Shown piece by piece: positions 24,069-36,709 of a stretch of DNA of 64,000 bases. Source of the stretch: Paramacrobiotus metropolitanus (lineage: Eukaryota > Tardigrada > Eutardigrada > Parachela > Macrobiotidae); NCBI RefSeq assembly GCF_019649055.1, contig NW_026570239.1, positions 434,001 to 498,000 on the forward strand. The letters are read 5' to 3'. Under the pieces are notes generated by a model. That model did not search any database, was not told the origin of the DNA, and saw only the letters and a list, made by a program, of their open reading frames with translations. Position 1 is the first letter of the stretch, and each line of letters begins with the position of its first letter. A program made the position numbers and the translations under genes.

Positions 24069-24423
24069 CTGCGAGAAACGGAAAGCGGCACGTAACGCGA
24101 CTGAATTTCTGATAGATTCTTTACTTTATGTATGACTGTGGAAACCACGTTTTTTAAATTAGGACGACAACAATTAGTAACGCGTAACGGGCATGCAGTG
24201 CCCACGCTGGTACGGCCTAATATCTTCATATCTAATCTGTAATATATGCCACTATTGTAAAAAAATATTCATATTACAGTAATTTTTGTTGGTCATTTTA
24301 ATTAATGCACTTTTTTTAAACCTGAATCCGTAAGCTTAATGTTTACTATGAAAGCTCGGAAAATTTACGTTTTTCGTAAAAATCTGTCACCTATCGTTTG
24401 CTCCCGACTGTTTCCTGTGTAAA

Positions 24424-25789
24424 ATGTACGAGAGCGTCTCCTTCAATGGGGAACAGGAAAAGTTCGAGATAGCTTTGAACTCTCTGCCTAAGCGAGACAT
24501 CAGTAATTTTGTTTATAACTATCAGGATCAACTGAATCAAAAAGCCAAAGGAAAGATGAAACAGCGTCTTCAAAGCGGATGGTTTTACGCCGATGGCCAC
24601 TGGACACCGCCTACAATCCGACTGGCACCCAATCTCCTGCGTGTCACACTGGAGCAACAATCTAACCACTTGGCTGCGGCGCTCCCGCAGGAACTCCTGC
24701 GAGAAACTCTGTCGTATTTGGGCCTAAATGAGCGGCAGCTGTACCGCCGTGTCAGTCCGCTGTGGAATACGTTGATTATCCAAGATCAAACTAGAGAGCG
24801 TCTGGCGCTCAGCTTCGACAACGCCGCTACGAACGCGGGCTCTGTGGGCATGGGCATCATCTGGCACTTAACCGCCGCCACGGAGATTGTCGTCCTGATC
24901 AACGCTAAACAAAGCGTGACGTCGCAGTTACTTTGCGATGCCCTGCGCCTGATCAGCGCCGTATATGAGCAGCGCGGTAACCGTCAACGAAAGCTGCAGG
25001 TATATGTGCCGCTAACGCTGTGCGTCAATATATAAAATGTGTCCAGCGTTAATATCTAACGCTGTGCGTAGTACAACATTCAGTCGCACGACTTCCGCCC
25101 TTTTCGTTGCCCAGGTAGTGGCTAAACATTGTCTCTGGGATTTGGGGGATGACCGCCTTCCCGAGGAGGTACGGTTGCTGGCTACTACGTGTGTCAACGC
25201 ATCAGCCTCCGTGGAACGCATCATCTGGCGTAACTGCAGTTTCTGCAGTATCGGCGGCGAACAGAACGAGTTAATAGTGACTAGTGATGTCACCGTCGTC
25301 CGTGGCACGCCGATAGAGATGCAGACGGATCTGTACGAACTGCTGGAGCGGCAGTTGCTGCCGATTCCGCTGGATGTCGGCGGAGTGCAGCGTTGGATTG
25401 CGAAAGAAGCAGGGACTGACGGAAAACCAGACAACTGCGCCATTATTAAGAGGGTAGAATAGTTATTAAATAAATTTGGAATAAACACAAATATGCCGAA
25501 TATTTGGTGAGGATTCCGTTAATAGTTTTTACAGCTTTTGATGACCTACCAGAGCCAGGATCCCCGTGTGACGAACCTCCACCATAGAAGGTCCTTCCGG
25601 ACAAAGGGTGACCTGTGCCGATTAGATGTACGGACGTTGTCTCCGCTAACATTGTGGGTGTTGAATCTAACCATGCTGTCGGGTCCACAGTGGATTCGCA
25701 ACCATGCCGGATGGCCTGCCCGCACCATCCCAGCCGGCAGCAACCGCCAAATCGTTGAACACGATTTGAATGGACTATCTGTATGGTAG
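24424..25789 (+). CDS. F-box-like family protein, copy C, lacking exon 1
   Basis: Open from ATG 24424 to a donor after 24999, then exon 3 (25115-25453) and exon 4 (25535-25789), all in phase 0, for 389 aa. The F-box is LPQELLRETLSYL to VSPLWNTL. Exon 3 has WDLGDDRLPEEV and WRNCSFCSIGGEQNE. Exon 4 has YQSQDPR and a C-terminal tail about 30 residues longer than usual. The family acceptor for exon 2 (ACTATCAG, exon from 24526) is preserved, but no exon 1 lies upstream because copy B runs head-to-head 355 bp away. The first 34 residues are read from former intron sequence, so copy C may be a truncated gene using a new start, or a decaying copy with its frame still open. Confidence 0.7.
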
Positions 25790-26897
25790 AATAGCACGCT
25801 CAACAACATATCAAATCTCTATCAAACCCACATTTGGCAATGGTTTGATTTTTATATTAACTGTTTTGAATAAATGTGGGGAGGGTAAAAATGTCAAGTA
25901 CTGAGGATTTACTAATTTCCAAATTAAAATTGCTAACTCGGTTAATGATTTGATTAATTTCTGAATCTGACATACGATGCAGGTTACCACCGGCTGCTGT
26001 GGTTGTAAATGTTACAACGGTCAGCCGTTCATATTATCCTTTTCTGCAGTCCATTTCACTGCGAACGACATGCTACAAAATTTAAAAGGCAAAATTGATC
26101 GATACATTTACGGAGCTCTTTGGTACGGTTATATATATTATGCCAAGAGAGTTTACTTATATATTTTTCATTTCTGTCATTTTAAACCTAGGAACAAGGG
26201 GAGAAGATGAAAGGGATTGCGCGAAAGCAAAGGGACTTACTCACTTTTGGTGCTAGGTACCGGAAAATCCCCTTGAGCGGTGAGTTGCCACACAGAAAGC
26301 TCTCTGTATTAAAATATTTTCTGCTGCACCTGTGCCAAGGGTGTGAAGCAACATGGTGCCCAGTCCCACTTAAGAGTTCGCACACGCTACCCTGAAATAA
26401 ACTGTCAATTCCGTTCTGTATATGTCACAAAATTATCGACATTCGACATGTAAGCTCTACATAGCCAATATTCCACAGATGTCAGGAAACCTGAGCCTCA
26501 AACGGATTAACGAAACGATGTCCGTTACTTACGTACGCACTTTTGACACACAAACAGGATTTTCAAAGCGCCTGACATCCGGCAACCGTAAAAGACATCT
26601 GCGCTAGAATTAGTTGATATCAGTCTATATTCAACCACCCTGGCGCTCTGATTTCCTGACCAATGAAGCCATTATGAAGGTAGTCCAAAGGATGAAAACA
26701 AAGCGTAGCGGGAACAGTGCCATTTTTTCATGCTACTCAGGAAGGTAGCTCATTTAATTTAAAGAACGCGCCGCGATTCGTTCGTGCCGTGATTATTATA
26801 TGAGTCGCTTGGTCCAGAAGTACAACCATTAATAATTTTAACATCTCCCTTTGACGAAGAGTTTGTTTTGCCATCTCTTGACCGGTTTGCAGCAGTT
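25790..26897. other. Gene-free spacer
   Basis: No supported gene. Open frames are short (60-77 codons) and show no motif. It probably contains the 3' UTR of copy C and the 5' region of the receptor gene. Confidence 0.5.
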
Positions 26898-28361
26898 ATG
26901 TGTGCTCTAGCAATCAACAGCACATCAGCTAATTACTCTAGCAATACCTGCAGTGATAATCCGATGTCCTGGTCGTCAAATTCAATGATATCACTGACAA
27001 TGTCCGCTTTGATCTTTGCACTGAATGGAACTGTGCTGGCATTTTATCTCACCCACTGGCGCTTGCTTAGGGATTTCCATGTATACGTCTTCGCGCTTTT
27101 AGTCGCGAATTTCTTGTATCCAGTATGTTATGGCCCGCTGGATGTGATCAACAACATTTTCGCTGTCTGGTGTTGGGGTTCGCGCTGGTGCACTTTCTTC
27201 AATTATGTCGGCAATGCCATTCCCCTCGTGGAAATACTCCTCCACACAGCCATCGCCATCAGCCGCTTCTGCGCCGTGATATTCCCCATTCGATACCGCC
27301 AAATCCACAGTACGCGGATCGCTAGTGTGGTGTGCGGCATATGTTGGACTGCTTCTCATGTCATTGTCGTCCCGGTTGTTGTTGTGGATGCACTACTTTA
27401 CCGGCAACCGGAGGCTGCAGCAGGATGCGTAATCAACTTTACACTGGCGCCGGCTCAGCAAGCTTGGCTATACTTTGCTCAGGCTATCAGTCTTGCTGCG
27501 CTGGTCGTTGTGCTGGGACAGTATCCAGTTGTTTTTCACATACGACGGCAGCGTATGCGGAAACTGGGAGAACTGCGGCATGATGGCTCTCGCCCGACTG
27601 GTAAGTGGTTTCTTAGATTATTCATAATATTAGTCATTATCAACATTACTTCGGGATTTCGCAAAGATCGATCCCATTTATCAACCATTTCAAGCAACCT
27701 ACTATTTTGATGCATCAAACTGTGCTGTACTCCATTCGCTTTTCCTGTTTTGGTGTAAAATAAAAAAAGGTAAGTACTTCCTGTTTCAACGTTTTTGCAG
27801 TTTGGAACTGGAATCAGCGGTTCATCACAGTTCATCATGTTATGCCAAATGAAATCCCAGTTGTTAAAAAATGAAACCAGACGTTTCATTTGAAAGAGCA
27901 AACAAATTGAATAAAAACAATAAATTTACTACAAAAACAAAATTAAGAAGACCGGTTGACCGTTGTTAAGAAGCGACGTAGAAATTCGACATTTCGAAAC
28001 ATTAATTCGACTTGCAGAATAACAGCGGGTCTGATTTTTCGCTTGGTAGGTTCATGTTACTGTTGCTGTTGGCTTTGTAGGCGTCCCCTCACAATCCATG
28101 GATACGTCAGCGGCTTATCCAAACAAGCAGCAGAGAAAATCGGAAAGTAGCGCCTTTTTGCTACTAACGATACTGACGGTTAGCGTTGCGGTTTGCTGGA
28201 CGCCCTCCGCCATAGTGTTTCCCATCTATACCACTTCGCAAGATCAACTTCTCATGTTCTGGGTTTATGCTGTATTTGAATTCCAGTCGGTGATTGATCC
28301 GGTGATTTTCGCCTTATCACTGCCGGATGTCCGTCGGATAATGTTTCAGCGACATCGCTGA
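26898..28361 (+). CDS. Rhodopsin-like (class A) G-protein-coupled receptor
   Basis: Two exons, 26898-27600 and 28081-28361, are joined in phase 1 with a strong GTAAGT donor, giving 327 aa. Seven hydrophobic segments are visible. Segment 1 is near residues 30-50. Segment 3 ends SRFCAVIFPIRYR, in the place of DRY. Segment 5 ends before the basic loop RRQRMRKLGELRH. Segment 6 holds CWTPSAIVFPIY. Segment 7 ends SVIDPVIFALSLPDVRR, in the place of NPxxY. N-glycosylation-type Asn-x-Ser/Thr sites lie in the N-terminus. Exon 1 has an in-frame TTG extension upstream, but ATG 26898 is the first Met. It should act at the plasma membrane; the ligand cannot be inferred. The altered DRY and NPxxY motifs suggest an orphan or chemosensory-type receptor. 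Confidence 0.8.
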
Positions 28362-29530
28362 AAGGGATGGACAAAGTCTAAACCACGTATCCACCCGTTA
28401 TCTCCTGGATAATAACAGCAGCATGCATTCAGTGGAAAAAAAGCCTATCAGCCAAAGCGCCGGCACTGCTTTTTTAAAAGTTATCTAGTTGTTCCGGTTA
28501 TTCACGTTTTGCTGCTGACGTTTTCAATTTGCCGTTTTGTGTAAAATCCAAAAGGATGAATAATGATATTGTTAAGTTCCCGCAACGTTCGGATTCCCTT
28601 TTTACAAGCGTGGCGTTTACACCCGTAGGTATTCTCAAGTGTTCTGATTATTACTTAGATGTCTTATCATGATTTTTTAATCGTGTAAAAAACGTTATGT
28701 ATATCACAAAGTTGCCATAGCGCTGGCAGAAAAAGGAAATTAGTAGTTGGTACGAACACAAAGGAATTAAGTACGCACTGTAACCCACTGGCACTTTTAT
28801 TATACGCTGACGGCCGAATAATATAGAATAATTAACGAGCATAATTGAAACGAGTAGTTCCCACGCTGGCAACGCGTGGGAATTGCTTGTCAGTATGACT
28901 GTCCGGACATGAACAGCTGTTGCAAACAATACCGTGGAGAATTACTGCATCGAACTGATCACACGTTCGACTGGCCCCATTCCCAGGCAACAATGCGAGA
29001 AAGTGGAGGACCGTACAGTGCTTGCGCCAATTGCTGGCTTAAAAAGCCTCGCCCGTTAAATTTTATTACACAACTATTTATATTATTTTGCGAAGTTACC
29101 TTTTGCCTAGCAATCTTCGCCCTACTGGCTTGACATAAAACTTTTCTTGTAAAACTATTCTTGTAAAGAATGATCTTAACCGTTTTTGTTTCGGGTTTTC
29201 ATTTATACGATGATCCGATCCGATTACTCTGAATGCTGAGGCAGTAATTGAAATGCGAAAGGAGAGCTATTCAGGAGTGCTATTGCACTGATCATTGAAT
29301 ATAACCAATTACTAGTGCAATTGTACTTCGGAATACCACCTGCATAATATCCCATAAGGATTCCTACGCAGTATTCTACGCATCACACCATACCTGTGCT
29401 TATTCCATCAAAGCCTACAAACGAGAAATCGGTATGCGCTTTAAGCTTTAGTTAGTTAGTTATGCTCTTGCCTTCAGTTTGTAGTATTGCTCACCGTTAG
29501 TACTTCAGCGCAAACTGCGCTCTGACTGGT
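28362..29530. other. Gene-free spacer
   Basis: No gene is supported. Short frames at 28651-29133 lack motifs. The stretch leads into the terminal repeat of the element at 29531. Confidence 0.5.
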
Positions 29531-29923
29531 GTACTCAAACATTTTTTACGAACGGCTCTATAAGTTATAGATGCGATTTCTTTAAATTGGTTAATGATAA
29601 AACAGGTTTGAATGGGTGTTTACGCATCCAACTTCACAGAAGGACAGATAGTCTAAAACCATTGAGAACAAATTTCAGTACGTAGTCCGCAAAAGATATC
29701 TGCACATTAGATGTCAGAATCCGTTTCCGTTTGCACTAGCGATTTCCAACTCAGCGGGCCCTATACCGAAAAGTAACGATTTTGGTACTTTAAGTTAAAG
29801 GACTTTAAGTTAAAGAGAAGAAAATTATAGAGCCTTTCGTCCAATGGTAGTGCAGAGGCGGAGCCAAAAGTTAAAGGATCTGGCCCCTTTAAGTTATAGA
29901 GCCACTCGTAAAGGATGTTTGAG

Positions 29924-31895
29924 GATTGTATAACATTTCACAACCCGACATTTCATGACGTAACGTTTCATGGCGTAACAATTCACAACCTGGACTTTTC
30001 ACAACCGTAACATTTCGCAACTCAGACTTTTCACAACCATAACAATTCACAACCCAGACTTTTCACAACCGTAACATTTCGTAACCAGGACATTTCACAA
30101 CCGTGACATTTAGATCCGCTTTCCAAATCACGGATGTAAAGCCGAATATCTTTATGGAAAGTGCCTCGGCTTGAACACTGTAATTAGTTGGCATGGCTTG
30201 CGGTTGATGCCGCACATAATTTTTATTCACATTCAGTATAATATTATTGCTTCTTGTGGTACATTCGGTTATCTAGTTTTTTTGTCCTGTCCTGACCTCG
30301 CCCGTTCTGACGTTTGGATTGCAGATGGCACCTTCAAAACCTCACCAAAACATTTTCGACAAATTTATACTATTCACGGTTCCGTATGCGGCAAAATGTT
30401 TCCGTTGGTCTATGTGTTAATTGGCGGGAAGTGTATGGATTTATACCGGAAAGTGTTCCAGGCCTTGTACGATTCCTTAGCAAAACTGTGTGAAGACGGT
30501 CAAGACCCATCGGAACCGGCTTATATGCTCATCGATTTTGAACAAGCGGCATGGACAGCCTTTAGGAGAATCTTTCGCAAAACAACTGTTCAAGGTGAGC
30601 GTAAAAACAAAAATAAATTTGCAGTGAAAAACAGCGTACATTGTTTTGTTTAGATTAAGATTTTGAATGAAAATTTTGGCCTTACTTTACGCAGTGTAAG
30701 CACATTTCGGTATAAAATTATGAACGTTTTTACAGCCAACCAAAAATAACCGCATGGTATTTCATTTAGGTTGCCTTTTCCATTTTGGTCAAAACGTGTA
30801 CAAGCGTATCTTGAAGTACGGATTCAGCGAACGATACATTTCGGATTTGCAGTTTAATACGCAATGCAAAATGTTGTTGGCATTGGCATTTGTTCCTGTG
30901 GACGACGTGGTCAAGGTTTACGAAACTTTCATCCAGCATCCGGAATGCGTTCTTGAAAAGGATAGGAAATTAATCATGTATTTCGAGAGAGTTTATATCG
31001 GTCAGACAGTGAAAACCAGAAAAGGACAGGGGCGGAGGCCACCGTGTTTTTCGATCGCATTTTGGAACTGTCATAACCGTCTGCTTGGTGGAGTACAAAG
31101 GACCACCAACAACGCCAAAGGATGGCACAACGGTTATGCAACATCAAGCGGATCTGTCATACCGGATATCTACACATTTTTCGGCAAATTGCAATTGGAG
31201 CAGAATTTACAAGAAGGTCGTATTGGCAAGCTGAAAAAAGGTGAAAAACCGGAGCCACAGAGACGAGAGTTCAAAGAGCTGACTGAGCGGTTGATGGCGG
31301 TTGCTGTTATGTACAACGATATGGATCCATTGGAGTATTTGGAAAACATCAGCAGGAACGTGGAGATGTCTTGGAAAGATGGTGAGGACGAATCGGATTC
31401 GGATGGTTCGGAAGATTGGCGTTGTGGGAAAGCATGCTGTATAGGGCCTGTGGATTTTGCACTGTAATGATGGGTTTAACTAACAAACTGCCGGCTTATA
31501 AATATATCACTACTATATATTATTTATTCTTGTTGAAAAATTTAAATAATTCAAATTTTTTTGTAAATGCAAATTATTTGAGTAATTTGCGGTGTTACCG
31601 TAACCGCCAAGTCGTAGCTACAAGTCATCGATCAATGATGATAAAATCTATTTCACTGTTGACTTTCACTAATTCGAAATGAGAAATAGATGGCTAAAAT
31701 TATTTGTGGAACGCTGTGGTCATGAAATGTTACGGTTGTGAAATGTTGCGGACATGAAATGTTACGGTTGTGAAAAGTTGCGGTCATGAAATGTTACAGT
31801 TGTGAAACGTTGCGGTCATGAAACGTTACGGTCATGAAATATACGTTGTGAAACGTTACGTTGTGAAATGTCGAGTTATGAAATGTCGTGTAACG
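29924..31895 (+). mobile_element. Mutator-like (MULE) transposon, 1.97 kb
   Basis: It is flanked by the 8-bp duplication TGTTTGAG (29916-29923 and 31896-31903), the size expected for Mutator elements. Both ends are arrays of about 20-bp units of the type CATTTCACAACCGTAA, at roughly 29935-30110 and, inverted, 31715-31890. The left start GATTGTATAACATTTC pairs imperfectly with the right end. A MULE-type transposase fragment lies between. The short total length and missing N-terminal coding region suggest an internally deleted, non-autonomous copy. Confidence 0.85.
30207..31467 (+). pseudogene. MULE transposase, N-terminally truncated
   Basis: Two exons are proposed: open up to 30594, then 30770-31467, with a GTGAGC donor and TTTAG acceptor in matching phase, restoring VQGCLFHFGQNVYKR. 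MULE-family marks in order are the first Asp in VWIADGTF, the second in MLIDFEQA, the CxxH (GCLFHF) and the region RTTNNAKGWHN. In related transposases this last motif usually reads NNxxEGWH, so the third acidic residue appears replaced by Lys in a version one residue shorter. The N-terminal DNA-binding region (often FLYWCH or WRKY-like) is missing. ATG 30207 is only the first Met in the frame. The protein is probably inactive. Confidence 0.75.
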
Positions 31896-31906
31896 TGTTT
31901 GAGTAC

Positions 31907-33397
31907 CCTTACTGCAATTCGGATGGCCGCGTGTCGCCTGAGCTCAGTATCTGTCCATTCTCGCACCCAGTGTTAAGGTGAATTTCCACTCAAATTAGAC
32001 CATATTAAACTATACAGGAATCGATAGAGAATTCATTTTTCTATCTACTGATGTGAATTACGTCTTTGTGAAAAAATTGTACACAAGCAGTTATTTTAAA
32101 AACCGTCATAGGGTAGAAATCTTTAACAAGGTTTTAATACTGCGCAGTAGAGGAGAATATCTCTGTTCGGGATAGCGGCAAGTTTGCTGACCACAAGCCA
32201 CAAGAAGCTAACAAGCGGCAGCCGTGTTTATATAAGAATCAGAATACGCGCACTCTGTCATAAATGATCAGGTAGAACAATGAGATTTATTGCCCTGTTA
32301 GCATGTGCATCACCATTCCATGCTTGCGCTTGACTCACAAGTCATTGCCAGAAAGCCATTCCTGCTCAGCGGAACAATACGTGACCTGATGAGACCAGGA
32401 CACAACAGGATACGCAGCAGTCGCACCAAGAATAAGTCTGCTCTCCGGCCTATCTGGCCCAACACAAAAAGTTGAATTCCTCAAAGTTACAAATACGGAT
32501 CAAATAACTCAGCGTTTTCTCCGATTTTAAGTTTGACAACTCCATCTTATGGAGTATATTCCTGTACACATTCTGAACCAAAATAAAGGTTATCCGAAGT
32601 AGATTCACCGAGTTATACGAGTTTAAAGTATTTGAAAATTCGCTGCACCTTTGTTTTTTAAGATTACATCACGATATTGGTTCAGAATGTCCTTCATATG
32701 TGGTTTTATCATATGGGAAAGTTTCATAAAGTTCGGGTGGATAGCTGAGTTATTTGACGCGTTTGATTTTTTAAACGTTTTCCGGTGATAGCACAACACC
32801 CGGTTATTGCGCGCACATTTTGAGTTTAAATCAGTGTAGTTCAATGTTCTGAGCATTGAAAGCAGTAACGTACACTATGGAACTGTTTACGAGCCCTTCA
32901 TGGCTTTTTTTCTAGCAAAAGGGGTGCAAACGAGTAGTAACTCCGCTTAAAGGAAACGTGAGTTAAGGAGATTTTTTTTCGCATAAAACCCATTACACGC
33001 GATTACGCCGGGTTCGTGCAAAAGGAAAAATATATTATCATTATCAAAACAGAAAACGATGACTAACGAGTGTGTGATCTGCTGTACGGATGTCGTCGCC
33101 AACGCTGCAGCATGTTTTACGTAACGTATGCGATGCCCGGCAGGGGTGAGGCGGCGGCCGGAGCTGAAAGTGGTCCAATCTCCTCGCACGGCTTTAGTAA
33201 CAGGAATAGCCGAAAGGCGATTGCAAAAGTTATAGCAACAGCCAACAAATATAATTATACCGTGCTGCATCTATGCCCAGGTGAAGAAACTGTCATACAG
33301 CCACATAACGTTTCTGTGCGTTTCCACGCGCTGCCGAGCAAGCTTCCTCTCATAAAGCAATGAAATTATTCTAAACTACAATCAACTGGATTCTGCT
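31907..33397. other. Gene-free spacer
   Basis: AT-rich, with no supported gene. Short frames at 32623-33363 have no recognisable motif. Confidence 0.5.
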
Positions 33398-35914
33398 CTA
33401 CAGTTCATCGGGGCGCCAAACGCCACGCTGCACACTAGGTTGCTGATCCAACTGCCGCCGCGACAGCATGGTCATGTTGACTACCCACAACGTTAGTGAG
33501 GACACCGTCGTCAGATCTAAACCGCGCAGCTCCTCCACCGTCCAGAGATACTTTCCACGGTAGCGGTTCGTCGGACGGGGATCGCTGCACTGATACGTTA
33601 ACAAAATCTAGTCATGAGAGAATCATGAGAGAACACGAAACGTAACTCTGGCTTAACACGAAACGTAACTCTGGTATTGCCAAATTAATATCACAAACTT
33701 ACCGCGTTGATGGTGGCGAAGCTGTCTGACGTTTCGTTTCTCCACGCTGCGCCCGCAATCCATTGCACTAACCCGAAAGCATCCAGTGGAAACCACTGCT
33801 CCAGCCACCACAAGTTCCGTTCCAGTAGTTCGTACAAATTCGTCTGCATCTCCATCATCGTATTCCGCACGGCGGTGAAATCACTGGCCACAGTCAGCTC
33901 GTAATATTCGCCGCCAATACCGCCGAAGCGGCAGTTACGCCAGCCGATCCAGTTCATAGCGGATGCTGCGTCAGATAACGTTCTAGCCAATAGCTGCATC
34001 TCCGTCGGGAAGCGATCACCCAGGTCCCATCGACAGCGGTTGATTAGCACCTGGAAAAGAGTCTGTAGGATGCTGGGCACTTATCCATGTACATGTGCGT
34101 CAAAAACAGCCTTTAATTTGTTTAAATTCCGCAAAAAATGCTGGTATGCTGGTTCTCGGCCAAAGTGACCTTTAAATTTACGTATAAAAAAAATATAAAA
34201 AAATAAAAAAAATAAAAAAATAAAAAAATATGGAAAAGCTCATTTCGGGACATTAGTTTGACCGGTTATCAGATAAGAAATATAAAACGCTTCATAGTGC
34301 GGGAGAAAGATGGATTTAGTAAAGGCAAACATGCCCACAAAGTAACTGGTGCTATGTAACGGGGCGACTTTCTTTAATTCAACGAAGAAACTAACGCACA
34401 ACCCTACCTTCCGGCGCAATTACCTGTAACTTTTTCCGACGATTACCACGCTGTTCGTAAACGAAGCTGAGTAAGCGCAAGCAGTCGCTGAGTTCCGGCA
34501 GCGAAGAGGACTGTCTAGCGTCGCTAATGACGATTTCCTCCGTTAAGGTGGTAACATACTGGATGATGCACATACCAACGGAGCGGTTAGCCGTGCCGGC
34601 GTTGCCGAAGGTGAGCGTCAGGCGTCGACGGACGGCATCCTGCTTAATGACTGCGTCCCACAAGGGACTGACGCGGCAGTAAAAAGCCCGCTCATTCGTA
34701 GCGCAGCAGGAGAGAATTTCCCGCCAGAGTTCCGGTGGGAGTGCAGCGGCCAGCTGACTGGATATCTGTGCCGGTGCAGCACGCAAAGAAGCGCTAATAC
34801 TGAAATTAGTTTTAGGTCGTGTCCACTGGCCATCGGTATAGGTCCAGCCAGTCTGCAGACGCCACGCCATTTCCGCTTTGGCCATGCCGTTCAGTTGGTT
34901 CTGTATTTTTGCAAACAAATAATTACTTGAATATATGTATACAGTATATCGATATTGAAATCAATTTAGCGCTCCTGAGAACTGTAGTGCAACAGCAGAA
35001 AATAACGGTATTACAGCAGCTCATTTGCCGGAAAGTTTGCCTATGCAGAGTTTATCGAACACTATTTTTAGGCTCTGAGATGGGTATAGTAGGTCTTATT
35101 TGATAAAATCAACTAAAAAATTCCAATTTATCTAAACTAACTAGAAACAGCTGTTCGTAGTGGGATAAAATGCCTGCACATAAATCCTACTATCACAGTA
35201 TGGCCGTACCAGGGCATCCTCTGATACTGGTGCCAAATTCGCAGACCTACAGCGATCCTGGAGATACAGCAGGTTCCCGTTCGTTACGCAGACGGGATAC
35301 GCGGTGCAGTCAGGCGCCGACATCAGCCCTTCCACCCACAGACTCCACAACGCCGGCTCCAACGGCCACCCAGCCCGGTACTCCCACGGGAGAGCGCACG
35401 CCTGTGTAACGTAATCTCCCTCCAAGACAGCGCGCGCTCCACCAAACGGCTCCGCCAGACGGACGACCAAGATGCTAACGAGTTTGAGTATGATGCCATT
35501 ATCCAGATGAATTGCAACACAGGCATACTGGTCCCAGAGGACTCGATGCAACAGGTGCACCGCCGGGTTCCACGTCCACGGGCGATCAGCAGCGGTCCGC
35601 GATAAGACCTGAATGCCTATCGGCGCCCTGCTGTGCTCTGCCTTCCAGTCTGCGGAGAAAGGAATGCAAGACTCCTGAGAACGCAGATAGTGCTGCGCCT
35701 TTTTATATTCGACAAACTGCGAGCGTCGGCCGGGGACGCCGAAATCCACGAGCAGACCGCGGGGGACCGTGTTGATAACCTGGCCACGCTCCAGAAGTCC
35801 GTGGGCATTTTCCACATCCACCGCGTTCCATCGGTAGACATCGGTACAGGGAAAGATTTCACAAAAAGGCGATGAGTCAGAACAATCTGGCGACCGAATA
35901 CCGTCGCTGCACAT
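33398..35914 (-). CDS. F-box-like family protein, copy D, intact
   Basis: Exons 35914-35210, 34900-34424, 34050-33703 and 33607-33398 join in phase 0 to give 579 aa without stops. Exon 1 has CEIFPCTDVYRWNAVDVE, GLLVDFGVPGRRSQFVEY, DRPWTWNPAVHLL and LEPALWSLWVEGL. Exon 2 has the F-box, LPPELWREILSCC to VSPLWDAVI. Exon 3 has WDLGDRFPTEM and WRNCRFGGIGGEYYE. Exon 4 has YQCSDPRPTNRYRGK. An in-frame ATG exists 40 codons upstream (36034); ATG 35914 is preferred because all full copies align there after FN(S/T)T. It is probably an SCF adaptor acting on unknown targets. With F it is the best template for the family. A motif shared with E and F lies upstream near 36170-36195. Confidence 0.8.
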
Positions 35915-36052
35915 CGTCGTATTAAAAGCGAACCATGCTTCACAATGTGATACTAAAGAAGGCGGTTCAAGATTATAAATAAAAAAAAAACAATTCGGAC
36001 TTGGCTCCAACAAAAAACAGTGTGCATTAAACATTAAAAAAGCGTCAACCTT

Positions 36053-36709
36053 TTAAATTATACATTTTACTTTATCAAATGCATTGCAATCATCCCGCGG
36101 AAAAATGCAGTACAATACCGATAATGTACGAGTTGTACAATTACTGTGCGAGGTACTAAAAATGCAGTCGCACTTTTGCGATTGCTTTATTCGGCTTGCC
36201 CTTTCGATCAACCTAACAATATCCAGAGCCAATCGTTTCAGTCTAGCTGAACTTTCTGCCTGTTTTCTGTTCAGTTGGGCTACGGTCTGACTTATGGTAT
36301 TACCATAGAAAAGGAAAATACTGTACTTTCCTTTTATATGGTACAACAGTATACTGTCCAATGATATTATTACGTGTTCAAACTGCCTGGTAATCCTAAT
36401 TGTAACGCATACTCGCATATACCCAGGATATTCACTACAGGCTGGCCAGAGGGCAACGCGAAAAGAAGCAGATAACGGTGAATGATTTCCTTCAGCCAGT
36501 ACCCACAGGCAATAAAGCCGATCAATTCTTGAAAGTTGATGTATTATGAAAGCAGCGCACTGCTGGAAGTAAAGAAACGCACTGCGGGAATCCATTGAAT
36601 GTCGGCGATGAAAAGGGACAGGAGACTGCGAGCAGCCGATGCCACTACGTAGAGCGTATTGCATGGGGAGAGAAGCACAGCAGGATGCCATGTAGGTTTG
36701 CATCTGCAC
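36053..36709 (-). other. Unrecognised open frame, 218 codons
   Basis: It is open without a family match; Ser, Arg, Ile and Cys are common and no domain is evident. It overlaps two other minus-strand frames (36544-36762, 36645-37010) and lies upstream of copy D. It could be a chance frame in promoter-distal sequence. I would not annotate a product. Confidence 0.15.
36169..36195. promoter_or_regulatory. Upstream motif shared by copies D, E and F
   Basis: CTTTTGCGATTGCTTTATTC here matches CTTTGCGATTGCTTCATTC at 61563-61581 (upstream of E) and, inverted, GAATTCAGCAATCGCAAAG at 38097-38115 (upstream of F). Relative to each gene the orientation is the same. Distances to the ATG are about 260, 60 and 90 bp. 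It could be a core promoter or enhancer element, or simply conserved 5' flank from duplication. Confidence 0.4.

Larger units (their letters stand above)
29531..31906. mobile_element. Small inverted-repeat element split by the MULE
   Basis: The left arm GTACTCAAACATTTTTTACG...GGCTCTATAAGTTATAG (29531-29570) has its inverted partner at 29888-29923, which continues at 31904 once the MULE is removed (CTCGTAAAGGATGTTTGAG, then TAC). Without the MULE the element would be about 400 bp, typical of a MITE. Internal AAGTTAAAG direct repeats lie at about 29795-29890. The MULE inserted into its right terminal repeat. Confidence 0.7.

Noticed and set aside
29820-29880. tRNA-like stretch (CGTCCAATGGTAGTGC)
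   Set aside because: It resembles part of a D-arm, but no acceptor stem, anticodon arm or T-loop consensus follows; it is part of the split MITE.
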